Shown: positions 24,018 to 36,700, numbered from the stretch's first letter. The stretch: 64,000 nt of DNA from Dichotomocladium elegans (GCA_025716815.1 JAIXMN010000004.1:1178001-1242000), one strand, 5' to 3'. Numbers and translations: made by a program. The notes: generated by a model not told the origin, from the letters alone.

Positions 24018-24799
24018 CAAATTCAAATCGGTTTGAAGTGTTGTGGTGCCATGCAAAATGACAAGGCCTTTTTTCCTCTGGTTCATTGATATGGAGCGTA
24101 GCGGAGAGACTTCGTCACCAGAGGGGCCTCAAAGACTTCGGCTAGCTAGAGGATAAACTCCATAAACACCCAGTGCGTGTTGTGGAGAATATTTTTTTCT
24201 TATGGCGCAAGTTGGTTACACGGACGCGGTTATGTACTTACTGATAAAAATAAAGGGGGAAAACAGGTAGAAGGTCATAGTGAAAGGAGCGGAGGAAAAA
24301 AATGGCGTCAGAGAGTGACTGGCGTAACACAGCATGATGTAAAAGAACGTTTATGCAGAGGTTGACTGGCGAAGAACAATCTCTGGAAATGCCGCATTCA
24401 CTGTTATTGGGTTGTCATCATACACTGCCACGTGGAGGTTGCCAGTGTGTGATGTTATGACGATCTGTAATCCTCTCTCTCTCACGGTAATTATCCCAAA
24501 ATTAACATGAATCGATTACCGAAGAATTACATGAGGAAAAAGCATAGAGAAGCTTTTTAGTGCAAGAAATGTAACTGCGTGGCAATGTGTTGTGTGCCAT
24601 CCATCTTGGAAACAGTGTGGCCTCTCACATCACATCAATTTCCAGCCCAGTTTAGCGTTACCATATTTGCAACCTACGTTTAAGGGCCAAGGACCTTGCG
24701 TTTAAAACACCAAGGCCTTCCAATAAGGCTAGGATGTGTACATGCAAGATCATATCTACCAGATAGATCATCTGACGCCAGGCCCAAGAGACGCCTTTA
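23708..24799. other. intergenic between SulP start and AVL9 end
   Basis: No gene seen. It should contain the SulP promoter (minus strand, from 23708 upward) and the AVL9 3' flank. A TA dinucleotide run sits at about 23986-24014 and a G-rich tract at 23755-23765. Confidence 0.5.
23986..24014. repeat. TA dinucleotide microsatellite
   Basis: An uninterrupted TA run of about 28 bases, preceded by a degenerate TATGCG repeat. Confidence 0.85.
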
Positions 24800-27722
24800 T
24801 TAAAACCCTCCGTTCTTCTTGCCGTTGGTAGTATTATTGGAAAAGGCATACATAGCCCCAACGTCGACAAACGCTGAGCTATCATCGTCGCTCGTGTGCC
24901 CCGAGGAAGCAGATCTACTATTATTTGATCTAATTTCTTTTTCCTACAAGTCCCGTCATTTGTCAATCCACAAAATTGGATCCCTTTTAATTCAAACGCT
25001 GTACCTCCATAGCTTGGGATATTTCTCGCTGTTTCCGGCTCAGGAAGGATGAGAAACTTGAAAGAAGACGGCCCGCTTGTTGGGCGGTGGATCCAATGAC
25101 TGTGCCAAGCTGCTCCTCAGGTTGTTGGCTTTCGACATATGAAGACCACCGCCTTCTTGGCTCGGGTGTATGCCGCTGATCTACAGACATAATTGATTTC
25201 ACGAATGCTTCATCTCCAAAAGCGATGTTATACGTACTTTGACCGTCTGTCGTGGGATCCTCGGTTCTATCTGTTGAAGAGCGCTTCGGCGAGTCGCCTT
25301 CTTGTACACCACGCTCAAATTCTGCCCAGATTGTATCCATTCCTCGGAATAGTTTTGACCGGCCAGATGAAATCGCCTTGGCACTTCCAGACATTGCACG
25401 TGAGAGTGTTTGCCGCAGAGGTGCAAGGTTCTGCTTGAGTTGCAGGTCACGAAATCGACTAACAAAGAAACAAGGCGTGTGGGATAAGTAACCGCTTCTG
25501 TAAAGTCATAGTGCTCACTCACTTTGACAGTGTATTTTGGATATCGACAATTGAGATGTTCCCCATGCCTGGATGTCTGTGACATGCCTCCGTTTTTGTC
25601 AATAGACCGCAAAACAGATGAATCGCAAGCATATTACCCTGGTTCAACAATCTCGTATATCTCGTGGTCAGTGTATTGGTCCCATAACGCAAAGTTATTA
25701 GTTTCGCGCCAAGCCATCAGCCAGCGCATACCATAATCCGAAAGGTAATTCCGTCCTGAGAGTTCCGTAACTTTCAGTCTTTCATTTTTCGCTAATCTTA
25801 TCTCTCGACTTACGTCTATCATCATCCTCCATCACCTCCTCGTGCATATCATCTGTGTGGGTAAAGTCTGGCATAAGGCTTGAGCTTTGCGCATGTCTCA
25901 TACTGGATAAGAGTGATAGGATATATTCCTCAAATAGCGCACGTAAATGGTCATCTGATCCGAGAAATGTGTTTTGCAAAGGCCGACTGGGATCTACGGG
26001 TGAAAACGAGCGATGAGCACCGCATTGCACTGTACTTCATTAAATCCTACCCAATATTACCTTTTTGGTCCCATGTATCGTTTACTACTCGCACAATCTT
26101 CTCCATCCATCTGCGGTCTGCAAGAGTTGGGTTCACAAGGTACTCGAGCGATTGATTATAGAATTCAATGGCCCCAGACTCCACCTATTGTAACCTCTGA
26201 GGTTATCACTGCATCCTTGCTCGCGATCCTGACTCAATTGTCTTACATTTACAAGAACATCAATGTTCGTATTGCTTTTGTGATGAAAAAAGATTTGGTT
26301 CGTAGTCCCGCAAACGTAGGAATGAGTGTCTTTAGCAGAGAGGATATCGATCTGCTGCAGCGGTAAATAAGGCTGAAAGAACGAGCCCTACGAGTAGTAG
26401 CATCGTGAGCTATTGCACATGAGTGATATGCCATCTCCATCAGCCTCACCCTATACCTTCTCAAAGAGCCTCAATGGCAGGCCCATGAATCGTAGCAAAC
26501 TTTCCTTATCTCCGTTCGCCAATTCCTTAGGTTCTGTGGTACGTAGTGATTGCTGCGTTGTATCTAGACCAGGTTCACCAGAGTCTTGTAATGATCTCAA
26601 TAAACCTGTCGTGATTCTCAGGTCAATATACCTTCTATCTTTCCCTTGCCGCTTTTGAGGCGATCCTACCAGGGACAAGCGATATCAAAGAATATTCAAA
26701 TGTACATAACCTTTCTACAGGGTATCCATAAAAGAGTATCTAGTACCAAAAATGAGAAGTAATCATACGGTGAGCAAGTGGCCGGCACACATAACTAATT
26801 GCCCCACATACCTTCTTCTCCAGCAACAGGAGCTTGAGCAGCACAAGGGTTTTACTTTTGAACTTGAACAGTAGTTCACGCAAGGATGTTCCCATATACA
26901 ACGTTGAGTCATCGATGGGCCCATGATAAGTGCTCGTGAGGTTCTGATAGAGATTCTAGAAGGAATTCAGCATGAATCCAGACCGGCATATGAATGGTCA
27001 GCGTTATTTACGTGCAGTATCCCGAGCTGTGAAAAGTCCTTTTGATTGAACCACGCTGACGTGATCACCGCCAATTTCTGTCGTAAAGGGCCAAAGATGG
27101 GCTGCATTCGTCCATAGTGAATACGTCTTCCTTCTCTTCCTCATCCTTCTTCATTTTACCTGACGTGCTAGGACCACCACTGCCTTTTGAACCGTTGATC
27201 GTGTCATATCCGGTGTTTTGACCCTCAGATCCTTGAAGGATTGATAACATCAAAACCGATGAACCGAATTTTATAAGCCAATAATCAATCCACCCATCCA
27301 TCTCACCTTAGTAGCAATTTGGCGGTTGCAAGAAATCCCAAACAAGGTAGTTGTTGCCACAGGCCATCCTGGAACTGGGGGTAAATGAAAATATGCGAAA
27401 TCTTCGTCCTTTTGATGCGCGCCGTCTATGCAACACTTTCGCCGCTTAACATACACCTACAGGGTTTTCTTTCTCTATTTGACATACCAGGCAATGCAAG
27501 AAAAGGAAGAAAGCTCCATTCCTCTGGCAAATCGAGCTTTTGTAAGCATTCCTGCTCACTGGCATCATGCTGCTGTTGCTGCTGCTGAGGTAAGGGTGGG
27601 ACACAAAACTCTACGATCGGCCCATAGGCATGATGGAAGCTGACGACCAGCAGAGCAGCAATGAGCGAATCGTCGTCCGAACCGCCGAAGTCAGATTGGC
27701 TCCTTGAGGGTTGTTGCTGCAT
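24800..27722 (-). CDS. AVL9: AVL9-type DENN-family protein, late secretory pathway
   Basis: Avl9 acts in exocytic transport from the Golgi and has a longin-DENN fold. I chain 14 exons in transcription order: 27722-27488, 27425-27307, 27231-27160, 27101-27012, 26955-26812, 26739-26670, 26605-26457, 26387-26247, 26184-26061, 25993-25814, 25770-25638, 25576-25523, 25458-25005 and 24943-24800. The product is about 702 residues (yeast 764). Family landmarks are HHAYGPIVEF, LPEEWSFLPFLALPDGAH, FAYFHLPP, TLFGISCNRQI, MTRSTVQKAVVVL, LRELLFKFKSKTLVLLKLLL, LFYGYPVERLC, YSLISLVPG, FMGLPLRLFEK and MRWLMAWRETNNFALW. The C-terminal third is less conserved. The start ATG at 27722 precedes a Gln-rich run; an upstream in-frame ATG at 27875 is possible. 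One internal GTACGT...TAG stretch (25237-25181, 57 bases) is in frame and could be an optional intron. Confidence 0.9.
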
Positions 27723-28302
27723 CGAAAATGTTGGACGTTTTCTTTTTCTGCTGTGTGTATTGCTCCGAAGAAGAAGAAGAAAAAAGTGTGAGATATGCAA
27801 ATAAGCGTTTTCCAGACTCTGTTCTGTAAGAAAAGGACAGCGGACAGTGGTGCTTTTTGATTGGTTCTTTTTCAACTTACCTAACGAGGCGTAACAGGGT
27901 TAAGTTGAAAAACCCTCGGGAAAGTCGATTGAGAGAGATACAAGTACTCGACCTCCCGCATAGACCATGGTTTTCCTATCTCTGGAGGTAGGCACCTACT
28001 CCTGCACGTAAACGAAGCACTGTTTTAGGGTATAGTAAAGCCGCAGCCCGCCATGTTTTTTATTGCCTCTTCTCGCATGAAAAGGAAAAGGTCGCTGGAA
28101 AAGAAAAGCAAAAGCTTAGATTGAAAGAACACAAGTGACCCCAGTAATAATTTCTGCTATCAATTTTCATTTTGGTTATGCTGGACACACTAGAGGGCAC
28201 AGACGAGTAGCGACCAGAGAGGTGCTCTTCTCTATTTTCAAATGTCGCATCCATGGGTTGAAGCTTGTTGATCAACCGCGTACACTCTCCTTCTGCATCG
28301 CT
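27723..28302. other. intergenic, AVL9 upstream region
   Basis: No gene recognised. A minus-strand frame at 28060-28275 is open but compositionally unconvincing. Contains the presumed AVL9 promoter. Confidence 0.4.
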
Positions 28303-28653
28303 TTAACTTCCACCTGAAGGTCCTAGAGGGGTGTATGCTATTCTCTCTTCATGTCTCATCAGGTAGCCGTATGATGGATCAAGCTTTAGAGAAGGCTGGG
28401 AAGTTAGATTGCAGTAAACCATTTGAGTATAGTAGTGATCATACCCGGTAAAGGTATGAGAGAACGAGCGAGGATGAATCTGATAAAAGGGACGACCACT
28501 AGGTTCGCGCATCGTCTCAAGAAACGACAGACCAGCCGCAATGACTGGTAATGTTTTGAGCTACAGCATTGGATCAGAAGCCATAAATCTGCCTCCATTA
28601 TAGCTATCCTTGCGTCCGAATAAAAGATTCCGGAGGAAGACAGCATTGGTCAT
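28303..28653 (-). pseudogene. possible small gene with one in-frame TAG
   Basis: On the minus strand an ATG at 28653 opens a frame (MTNAVFLRNLLFGRKDSYNG) that would run 116 residues to a stop at 28303. A single TAG at 28563-28561 interrupts it. Both halves read like real protein: after the stop come LPVIAAGLSFLETMREPSG, IHPRSFSHTFTGYDHY and YLMRHEERIAYTPLGPSGG. No intron with acceptable length and phase removes the TAG. No family was recognised. It is either a recent pseudogene, a gene with a sequencing error, or chance. Confidence 0.35.
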
Positions 28654-29589
28654 GTGCTGTTATCAATGTCTAATCATTCCCGTGTCATCACGTCCTAAAC
28701 CGAACCGCATATACACACTTAGTAGCTAATTGGACATCTATAAGTAATCCCTTTGAAATTTCCCGGCATTAGGCTTTCCATAGTCCACTCCGCGTCATTA
28801 GCGTCTCGCTTTCCTGGAGCTGTTCAATAGGGTTGAATGCGGGCAACTACACGTGGATAGGCCGGTGTTCAAGAAACTCACTATATTTAGAGATGTAAAA
28901 GAATTACGAAGGACATGTCAATTATCCGATATGTCCCGAGTAATAAGAAGTACCTCAAAAATAACGACTTTGATGTATATAGACTCGTTTGGAGCATCAG
29001 TAACTGTATGTACGATCACAAATTATGCAACGCCTGGGTTGCCTTAAAACATTACTGTGTTCGCAAGGATGGTATACTTTATTTTCAAGAATAAACTTTG
29101 GTAAGGGAGGAAACCTATGACACCTATAAAGTAAAATAAAATGTCGCATTAAAACATGAAATTTGTCGCGTGGATAAAGAAGGCCGGAGACATACTCGTT
29201 AGTCAACAGAAATATCAGCACCCTTCTTGCTCTTTAACTTACCCCGAAGATGGCTAGATGTACCATTGCAGTAATAATGGCGGAAGAGTTGGAGAAAAGA
29301 AACGAGGAGAGACGACGACGGACCAACGCCAACACCAGCGGCCGAAGCAGCGGGGGAAGCAGGCGAAAAAAAGCTCCTCGACGAAGCCATGGTGGGAGAT
29401 CTGGGCGGGTGCAGCCAAACTACCATCCCACCCAAAGCCCATATCATCTCCTCTCCTCTCCTCTCCTCTCGAGGCACTTGACTTAGGCTGGTGTCATTAT
29501 CTACAGAGGATCCATAATATTAGGAGATTGCAGAATGGTGCAAGTCGGTATGATAGAGTAACCTATTTTGTTTTAATAACTGATCAAAA
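28654..29589. other. repeat-derived region without genes
   Basis: The part from about 29190 resembles the segment at 48310-48430 (shared TTAGTCAACAGAAA and CTTTAGCTTA/CTTTAACTTA blocks), so it probably belongs to the 3' end of the neighbouring Tc1-type element. The rest is unassigned. Confidence 0.4.
29447..29470. repeat. CTCTC pentanucleotide microsatellite
   Basis: About five tandem TCTCC units. Confidence 0.8.
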
Positions 29590-30760
29590 CTGCACGATCA
29601 GATTGAGTTAACAGGCGGGTATGGTGAAAGATAAGCACATCGGTATCCTCGATATTCGATGTATTTAGACACATTGCCGGCCTTATGGATAGGTGCATTG
29701 TCCATTACCAAATAATGGGCCTTCATATGTTCATACTTATCCATCTCGCGCATCGTAGCCTTAAGAAAGCTGAGATAATGTACAGGTACAGTTCATTTGC
29801 TCATAATTCAGATTGACCTGCCCTCTTTCTTTTCTTGGTTGATGAATGCGGGAGTCTCAAGCTATATTTAATGATGCCTGATGCTGAGATTGCTCCCAAG
29901 ATTGTGATTGTCTTTGCTCTTGTCTTTGGTGCTGTGCCCACTGCAGGAGTACATTTCTTGGATCATCCCATGCTGTGTTTCATGTTCATATGGAATCCAG
30001 ACTCATCACGAAAAACGCATTTTTTTCTGAAGTCGATGTCGGTCCTGTCCCTTTGCGCACCCAGTCAAGACGCTCTTGGAACTTTCGCAGCATTATTCCT
30101 GTCTACAAGCTGATACCGAGCCATTTTCAGTGACCAAGTGGCATTCGTTTTCATAAATCGATGAAGCATGGTTTCAGATACTTTGAAACCCTCAAATCTT
30201 TGGAGCAGATGCTCGATCAGCCGCTCTAGGACAACGGATGGATTCTCATCAACATATTCTAAAATAACGCTCTATGCTCTTCATTAAGAATACGCGAACG
30301 ACCTCTCGTTTTAAGTTTCTTAAAGATGCTGGCAGTGACTTTCCTGTACTGTAATGCCCACCGGTGGGCTGAACGAACATGGATTCCTAGCAGCTGATGC
30401 AATCAAGACCTTCTCAAACATTAGTTTGAAAAATGTGACCTGTCTGTACGTTTCGCTTGGAAATGTGTGTCGTAGTAAGCTCAGAGTTTCTCTTTGTAAG
30501 ATATGCTACACAGATTTTCGATGCGAGAATAAACGGATTGTAGACAGTACATTTGTTCATAAACGACATGACCTTGGCCTTCTTGGTAAGAAAAAATAGC
30601 TTGCTCATTTCAGAATGTAAAAGTGTATAAAAGAGTAGGCTTTTCTTGCGCGACATCTTTCCGTGATCCTGCGACTTCAGAACTGCCAGGGTACGACTTT
30701 GATTTGGAAAATAGTGTATGTCCAAAACAACTGCTATGCATCAAAACGAGTTGTTCTTAA
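29590..30760 (-). pseudogene. Tc1/mariner-type DDE transposase fossil
   Basis: Minus-strand translation in shifting frames gives recognisable DDE_3 blocks. Near 30030-29880 is VFRDESGFHMNMKHSMG (first catalytic Asp), then a TGA where Trp is expected, then SKKCTPAVGTAPKT and ITILGAISA. Near 29730-29640 is HYLVMDNAPIHKAG (second Asp) and YIEYRGYRCAYLSPYPPVN. Multiple stops and frameshifts separate the blocks, so it cannot be active. The N-terminal DNA-binding part lies around 30414-30725. A second copy, itself interrupted, is found at about 51535-51630 plus 56572-57500. Confidence 0.8.
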
Positions 30761-31901
30761 AGAAATGAAGTCGCAGCCCTGGAAGTTCTGAAGGTCGTGT
30801 TTTGCCCAAAAATCTTTATGCAATCCTTTCGAGGCAAGGATCATTTCCACCTTAAATATGGTCTTTTTCTGAGACCAGGAGTGACCTCAAAACACGGGAG
30901 ATCCTTTTTCCTAGAGGAGAAGGTGGTTGCTGCGGTTCCAAGCCTTATTAATATCGGCCGCATCGAGAGAGATGGTGTTTCTTTTAGATCTGTCACTCCT
31001 ATCGATCGCGGTAGCGGAAAGGCGCATGCTACACCCGTAGCTGAGATTAAGACGATGGAGAGTGGCCTCGTCGAGGTTAGCAGAATGGATATTGTAATAA
31101 AGTGTGCATGTGCATGTGCGCGTGCGTGAGTGCATGAAACCTGGAATGCGCAGTTCAATCGCGGACTCATAGAGGTTGTAGCAGTTTTTCTCCAGCGCAT
31201 ACAATCGATAGCTGCGCTAATAAAGAAGCTCACGGTTCATGCAGTGCTCTGAAGAACGGGACGGTCGTATGGCTCGTGTACAAAACCGTATCGTTCAAGT
31301 CCTTTTGCTCAGCTTCAACTCTTAGGGACGATACGAAGCTGTCCCTGAATGACGTTGAAACAAAGGACGACTTGATGGCAAAAAAGAATCTTGCAAATTC
31401 CAATCGGATCACTGCAAGTTGATGGTGGAGCGTAAAATGATGACTGACACGCACATAGCGAAGGATCTAACATTAACAATGTTGACTGCATACAAATTTG
31501 TGGCCTGGACATTTTCCAACATCAATTCTCTTTCTAAGCTGAAAAAATAATACTTGCTATTGCGTTAAATCTTCTGGCTTTTGGGTAAGCTTATGTCAAA
31601 AGCAATTATCCAGAAGGAAAGAACTGTCTTTGTCTGACGCAGTGGAGCCATTGCATGCGGGTTAAGGGGCTTGTGTTCTCACTCAAACTTAGTTCTACCG
31701 TGTTTGGCAGGACGGTTTCGAAGACAGTTATCTCGAGTAACTTTGGCATGAATACTTTTATTTTCAAAAAAAAAAAAAAAAAGGCGTGGCTTGGAAAGTC
31801 TAATACCACGGCCAGATTGGGCGGCATACGATTTGCGGAAATTGTCTAGTGTATAAAAAAATTGCGGGTATTTTTGCGATAATCTTTAATACGTAATAAT
31901 A
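30761..31901. other. no supported gene
   Basis: Overlapping open frames around 30797-31233 on both strands lack recognisable motifs. A TG(C/T)A-rich simple repeat sits at 31103-31135, and an A-run of 17 at about 31767-31783. Confidence 0.4.
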
Positions 31902-32275
31902 ATGTCTGGAAGACAAGGTCAGCCATCGCATTTTACATATGGTAACATGACAAGAAATTCATTTCATATAATTTAGGCGGAAAACTCAAGCCTCTTAAGA
32001 AGGCGAAGAAGGACGTCGGCGACTTGGATGAGGTAATCAGTAACTGGGATATTTTACATAATTTGCTCAATCTAGAATTTGTAGGATGATATTGCATTCA
32101 AGAAGAAGAAGGCCGAGGAAGCTAAGAAATTGAAGGAGATGCAGGCTAAGGCTTCCGGCAAAGGTCCCTTGTGTAAGTAAAATTTACAGCGACAGCAGCA
32201 AAAGGTTCTCCAAGATTTCTAATAGCTAAATTCGGGTCAGTGGGTGGTGGCATCAAAAAGAGCGGCAAGAAATAA
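31902..32275 (+). CDS. TMA7: translation machinery-associated protein 7 (TMA7/CCDC72)
   Basis: Very small, highly basic ribosome-associated protein. Exons are 31902-31917, 31977-32032, 32085-32172 and 32241-32275, giving 64 residues, exactly the animal length. The protein begins MSGRQGGKLKPLKKAKKD, continues LDEDDIAFKKKKAEEAKK and ends GKGPLLGGGIKKSGKK, all diagnostic of TMA7. Each intron is 52-68 bases with GT-AG ends. Because its exons are so short the gene is invisible to any simple open-frame search. Confidence 0.95.
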
Positions 32276-33551
32276 AAGCATTATTGTGTTCTCTTTGCGC
32301 AAAAGATATGTTGGTGGTTTGTGGAGTTTGGGATAAAATGGATGTAAAGAACGACGTTAATGTCAGCAGTTACTGAATCTTGGCTTCAAGAGAACGAATG
32401 ATTAGTGGCTTTGTAAGCAAGCCTATCTTACTAACGTAGATGCATTTGAACGCATGAAATCATAGATACCTACCCTCCATGCGTGTGTGTATGTCCATCG
32501 TCTACAATCTCTACCAGATTGAAACCCACGAAGTTCTTTGGATTTGGTCAAGATCAGATGGTGGCTTTTAAGTTTGGACTAGAAGTGCAGAGCTGTCTAA
32601 GAACACAATCATGGTGGCATAGGCAGTCATCGGTGCTATCGTAGACCATGCTAACCACCACAATGATCTGTTCCCGTTGACATGCTCTGTTCAACATGCT
32701 GCCTTGGGTGAGAGGAAAGTAGCACAATCCCCGCTTATATGGGTCTGTTTTGGTTGGCAATGGATGAGCACCCATGAAACCCTGATCAGGCAGACCAGTG
32801 TCACACATTTCAGGAAACAATAAAGGGAGCCCCAGACCGCCCCGTTCGTTAGTTAGGAAGAGCAACGCGGTGAGTCGGGCGAGGTGACTTCAAAACAGTA
32901 TTTGTTTTGGTGCGTTTACTTTACCAAATGCAAGACAAGCCTATTGATTGTGTCATCCGATGGAATATAAGGCTTAGATCTATTGACTCATCGCATGCTT
33001 CTGTTATCGTGATTAGCCCTCTCTTTACCGAGTTCAAACTGCAACATACTCGCTTCTGAGGGTACCCGTTGTCAAATCAAAACATTGTTGCTTATTTGTT
33101 TATCACTGAAAGCACTTCTGGGGAACAAAAATACCCACGGTGCTGATAGATAGTGCACAGGCCAAGGAAGGTGAGATCTGCAATTGTCTCCATGGCCACA
33201 ATCAATAGGCTAGCGTATGAGTCGAATATAACTATTAGAGACCTTTTGCTTCTATCTGAAGCCTTTGGTCGGATAATGCATTGTACCAAGCAAACACGGT
33301 AACTCTATTACCATGGTGGTGGCGGAAAGATTCCCCAACCAAACGTTCTTCTTCCCCCTGACATCGACCAGGGGCTCGAAGACTCCTAAATAGGTTAGAA
33401 ATGGCCATAATGTAGCAATGGCCGAGGGAAAATCGGATGAATATATATTAGTTAAGGTTCTTAAGGATCCGATGAACTGCAAACCGATTTCTGAACGCGT
33501 GGTTTTCATTGGACGGAAGCATCACAAACCTTCTTCGATTATCTTCAACAG
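32276..33551. other. no supported gene
   Basis: Minus-strand frames at 32554-32865 and 33092-33509 are open for 65-100 codons and include hydrophobic stretches, but no family is recognised and no exon chain was found. They may be relics of one membrane-protein gene. Confidence 0.35.
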
Positions 33552-33559
33552 TATAAAAG
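33552..33559 (+). promoter_or_regulatory. TATA box of the zinc-knuckle ORF
   Basis: A TATAAAAG element lies 55 bases before the ATG at 33614, followed by a pyrimidine-rich leader. Spacing and context match fungal core promoters. Confidence 0.5.
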
Positions 33560-33613
33560 GGAAGTGTTAAAAGGCGGTTTGATAAGATAAGATCTTTCTT
33601 TCTGCTCTCCACA

Positions 33614-33721
33614 ATGCAGCACCATAATAATACAAGCCACATTGACTCCTCCGCTTGCTCCTTCTGCGGTGTTCAAGGCCACATTGCCTGGAATTGTCCC
33701 AAACGCCACCGTCCTCGCTAA
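33614..33721 (+). CDS. 35-residue CCHC zinc-knuckle peptide
   Basis: A tiny single-exon frame of 35 residues. It is polar at the start (MQHHNNTSHIDSSA), then carries CSFCGVQGHIAWNC, an exact C-x2-C-x4-H-x4-C zinc knuckle, and ends with the basic KRHRPR. Such knuckles bind single-stranded RNA or DNA in Gag proteins and in CNBP/Gis2-type proteins. A TATA box sits 55 bases upstream and an AATAAA signal at 33820-33825, so it looks like a free-standing transcription unit. Alternatives are the last exon of a longer gene or a fragment of a retroelement gag. No neighbouring retroelement sequence was seen. Confidence 0.5.
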   Translation: MQHHNNTSHIDSSACSFCGVQGHIAWNCPKRHRPR

Positions 33722-36700
33722 CAAGAACTGCCGCTGCTATTTTCTTCATTTGCATGCCCCATTTTTTGTGTACATCGCTGGTTTTCTTTATCACAAAATT
33801 GTACTCTTTTTCAATCATCAATAAACTGATAACCCTCATAAATCATTAACATCACCATTTGTATTTGTTCGCGATATTTGCAGGAGAATCTTGGCACGTC
33901 GGTTTATTACCTCCTTATTTTAGCGTGGGAACCATCCGAGTCACTTAGCGTCGGCTTGAACATGCAGCTGCTGTTATTGACACCGGACGCGTTTGCCGTT
34001 ACTTTTGTTTTCGAATTGTCAGTCCAAAAGTTTGCTTATACGTAACTGTCAATTTGAACATTTCAACTTAGCATTGGTTTATTACCTCCCTCCCCGAGAA
34101 AAGAGCATGTTTCTAGGATAGTCTAGATATCAGAAGATATCTGGTTGATTGGGCTTCAAAGTAGCTGCTGCGAGGAATCGTTTTGAGGAAAACAAATGAA
34201 AGACTTTCTGAAAAGAACACGACTTCTTCACCCAAGCCTATGAATCCCAGGATGGCGAAAAGCTACATGTTCTAAAATTGAAGCAGTCGATTTCTAACGA
34301 AAGAAGGATCGAATTCACGCTTGGAATCTAAACGTTTCGGTTAGAAGTATCGCTCCATTATCGAGAAAATACAGGGTTATAGCCAAGCTATAGACCTACA
34401 CAATTCCGTTTTTCGATGACTTTGCCAAAGTAATCTTGTTTCTTTGTCAGGTCGGCACTTTTCTTCGATGCTGACTCTTGGTATAGGCGTTCTGTCATTT
34501 TGAGCGCTCAGATTGTTGAATGTCCCTTCCAATGAATTAAAAGCGTTTCTCAAATTCTCTAGCCGTGTAAAACTATATAAATAATGTGGCCAAACGGACT
34601 CCACGCATCGAGTTCAGTGCAAAAAAAATAAAAAAAAATAGATTTGGTTCATAGGATGTAGTGTTCCAACAACATCGATGTGACGGACGGTAAAGCATGA
34701 ATGATAACGGGAATATACATTTAATAGTGCGCACAAGTATTTTTGCTCTGTTTTTTCTCAAAAGCAGTAATCAGGTACCGGTTTTCTGTTGATTTTCGCT
34801 AGAGTAGGGGAAAACAAGCTTCAAATCAACAACCAAAAGATATCGGGTATTGTTTCTTGATGATCATAGGCAAGCTGGGTTTCTTGCGTAATAGTAATCA
34901 TCATTTAATTCTCATATGAATCGTTATGTATGAATTATGAAGGAATAAACAATAAGATAAAAAAGGCGCTTTTTCTTGTACCATAGGCGATATTGTGTAA
35001 TGGCCGGTCTCATCTCTGACACCATTGATGTATGATAATAATTAAGCGCAGTAAATTTTGGGAAACATGGAGTTGACGGCAACTAAAAGATGGAGTATTT
35101 CGATTGTTAATACCTAGAGCTTTCTGTAGGTTTACTTCTTACACTATGGTTTTCAATCAGGATGCCGTAAGCGAGTGCACCTACATTGCGTCTTGTATCG
35201 TCATTCAAAGATCAGCAGAGTGTATATTTGTGTAAAAAAATCCAAGTAACGATTGGTGATTGGTTGAAGATTAAACCATATCAATACTCCATATAGATGT
35301 GTCAATATGCTTTCTTATGCGATATCGCTATTCTTATGTGCAAGTCTTCGTGCATAATATTCCTTAACTGTGCGATTTTGTTTCTAAAATATGTTCAATG
35401 TTCCTGAGCTGAACGGCCTGGTTTTTCTTCGGAGAAACGATAATGTGAGACCTCAAGGAGGATTTCAGGTTCGTTGCAATTATGCTTATACTGTTGGTTA
35501 GTGAACCAAAATCGTGGGATAGACAGACACCATGGCATAGCATGGCATGGGTTGGGGTGCTATAAGATTCAATCAATTACGACGCTTACTATGGCCTTAC
35601 ACTGCAATTTGAAAGGGTTTAATGACAGAGCCAATAATATAACGGCTAAACGTTGTATTTTGGACATACAATAGATATAAAACTACAGATACCGGATTCC
35701 GTACTATGCTACATGAAAATGGTCTAATCATTGAGATGCGGGTAGCTAGGCTTGAACTCTCTCATCTCCACTGTGTATCACTCCTGCTCAGCAGCATCAA
35801 ATGTTTTCAACATACAAATGGGTCCTTGCATTGTTCTTGGATCCCTGCGCTGTTAATTATTAAATCTGTTTTTAGTTATTCTAGTACGTTTCCTTCCTGG
35901 CGTGGCAACAAGTATTTTTAGGAGCAACTCCAGCTTTCAAGGATAGCGACGCTATTTCTGATTGGGTAGCAACAATGGCTCTATTGGCTAGCGGGATCGC
36001 CAAGAAAATCAACTTGCCATTGGTTTCAAGCAAATGTTTTAATTGGCTAAAGGTAGCCGTCGCCTGAAAACCGTGTCCAGCAAACTTTAGGGGAACAAAA
36101 GAAAAAGCTCAGATAATTAGGGGCTGATTACCTAAAGCGGAAATCTTACTATTTGTTTGGGTGTTGAGAGAGAGAGTTTCTTTGAGGAGTTGTCACTACT
36201 GCAATTGACGATCCGGCCGACAATTGTCTGTAGGAGCAGACATGCGAGGAAACATTGGTGATGGGGAGGAAATACGTTCCAGATTGTTCGGTTAGTAAAA
36301 CACCGCTAGATATGAAGCTGCGATATAGAGATCGCCGCCCACTAATGGCTAAATAATAATAATACTATTTACGTATTGACACGAGCACATGGGCCAAAGT
36401 CAGAATCGGCGCTTATGCCTTGTTTGAGATTCATATGGCACGGTGGGATAGGCAAAGCAAGGGGCTTGGAAACGAAAATAGAGAGCAGACCAAGAGCCGC
36501 GGCAAAGATGGAAGTAATGGAGACAGTAGCAGCATCCGGTCTCCCCCCCTTTCCCGTAGTTGCTACCCCTTGATAAGGAGAAAGAGGGAGAGAAACAAAC
36601 ACCCAGTGGGACTTACCTGAGTTCGGAAGAAGAGGTGCTCTAAAATGAAGCACTTGAAACAAGAGCTCGAGCGCTAGTCAAAAGTCGCACGCAGCTGATG

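Noticed and set aside
25792..25813. 22-base intron in AVL9 giving a longer exon 11
   Set aside because: Phase and sequence would allow it, but 22 bases is below a workable spliceosomal intron; the 43-base version was used.
36369..36662. Two-exon minus-strand mini-gene with a hydrophobic segment
   Set aside because: Good donor site, but no start codon can be attached and no family is recognised.
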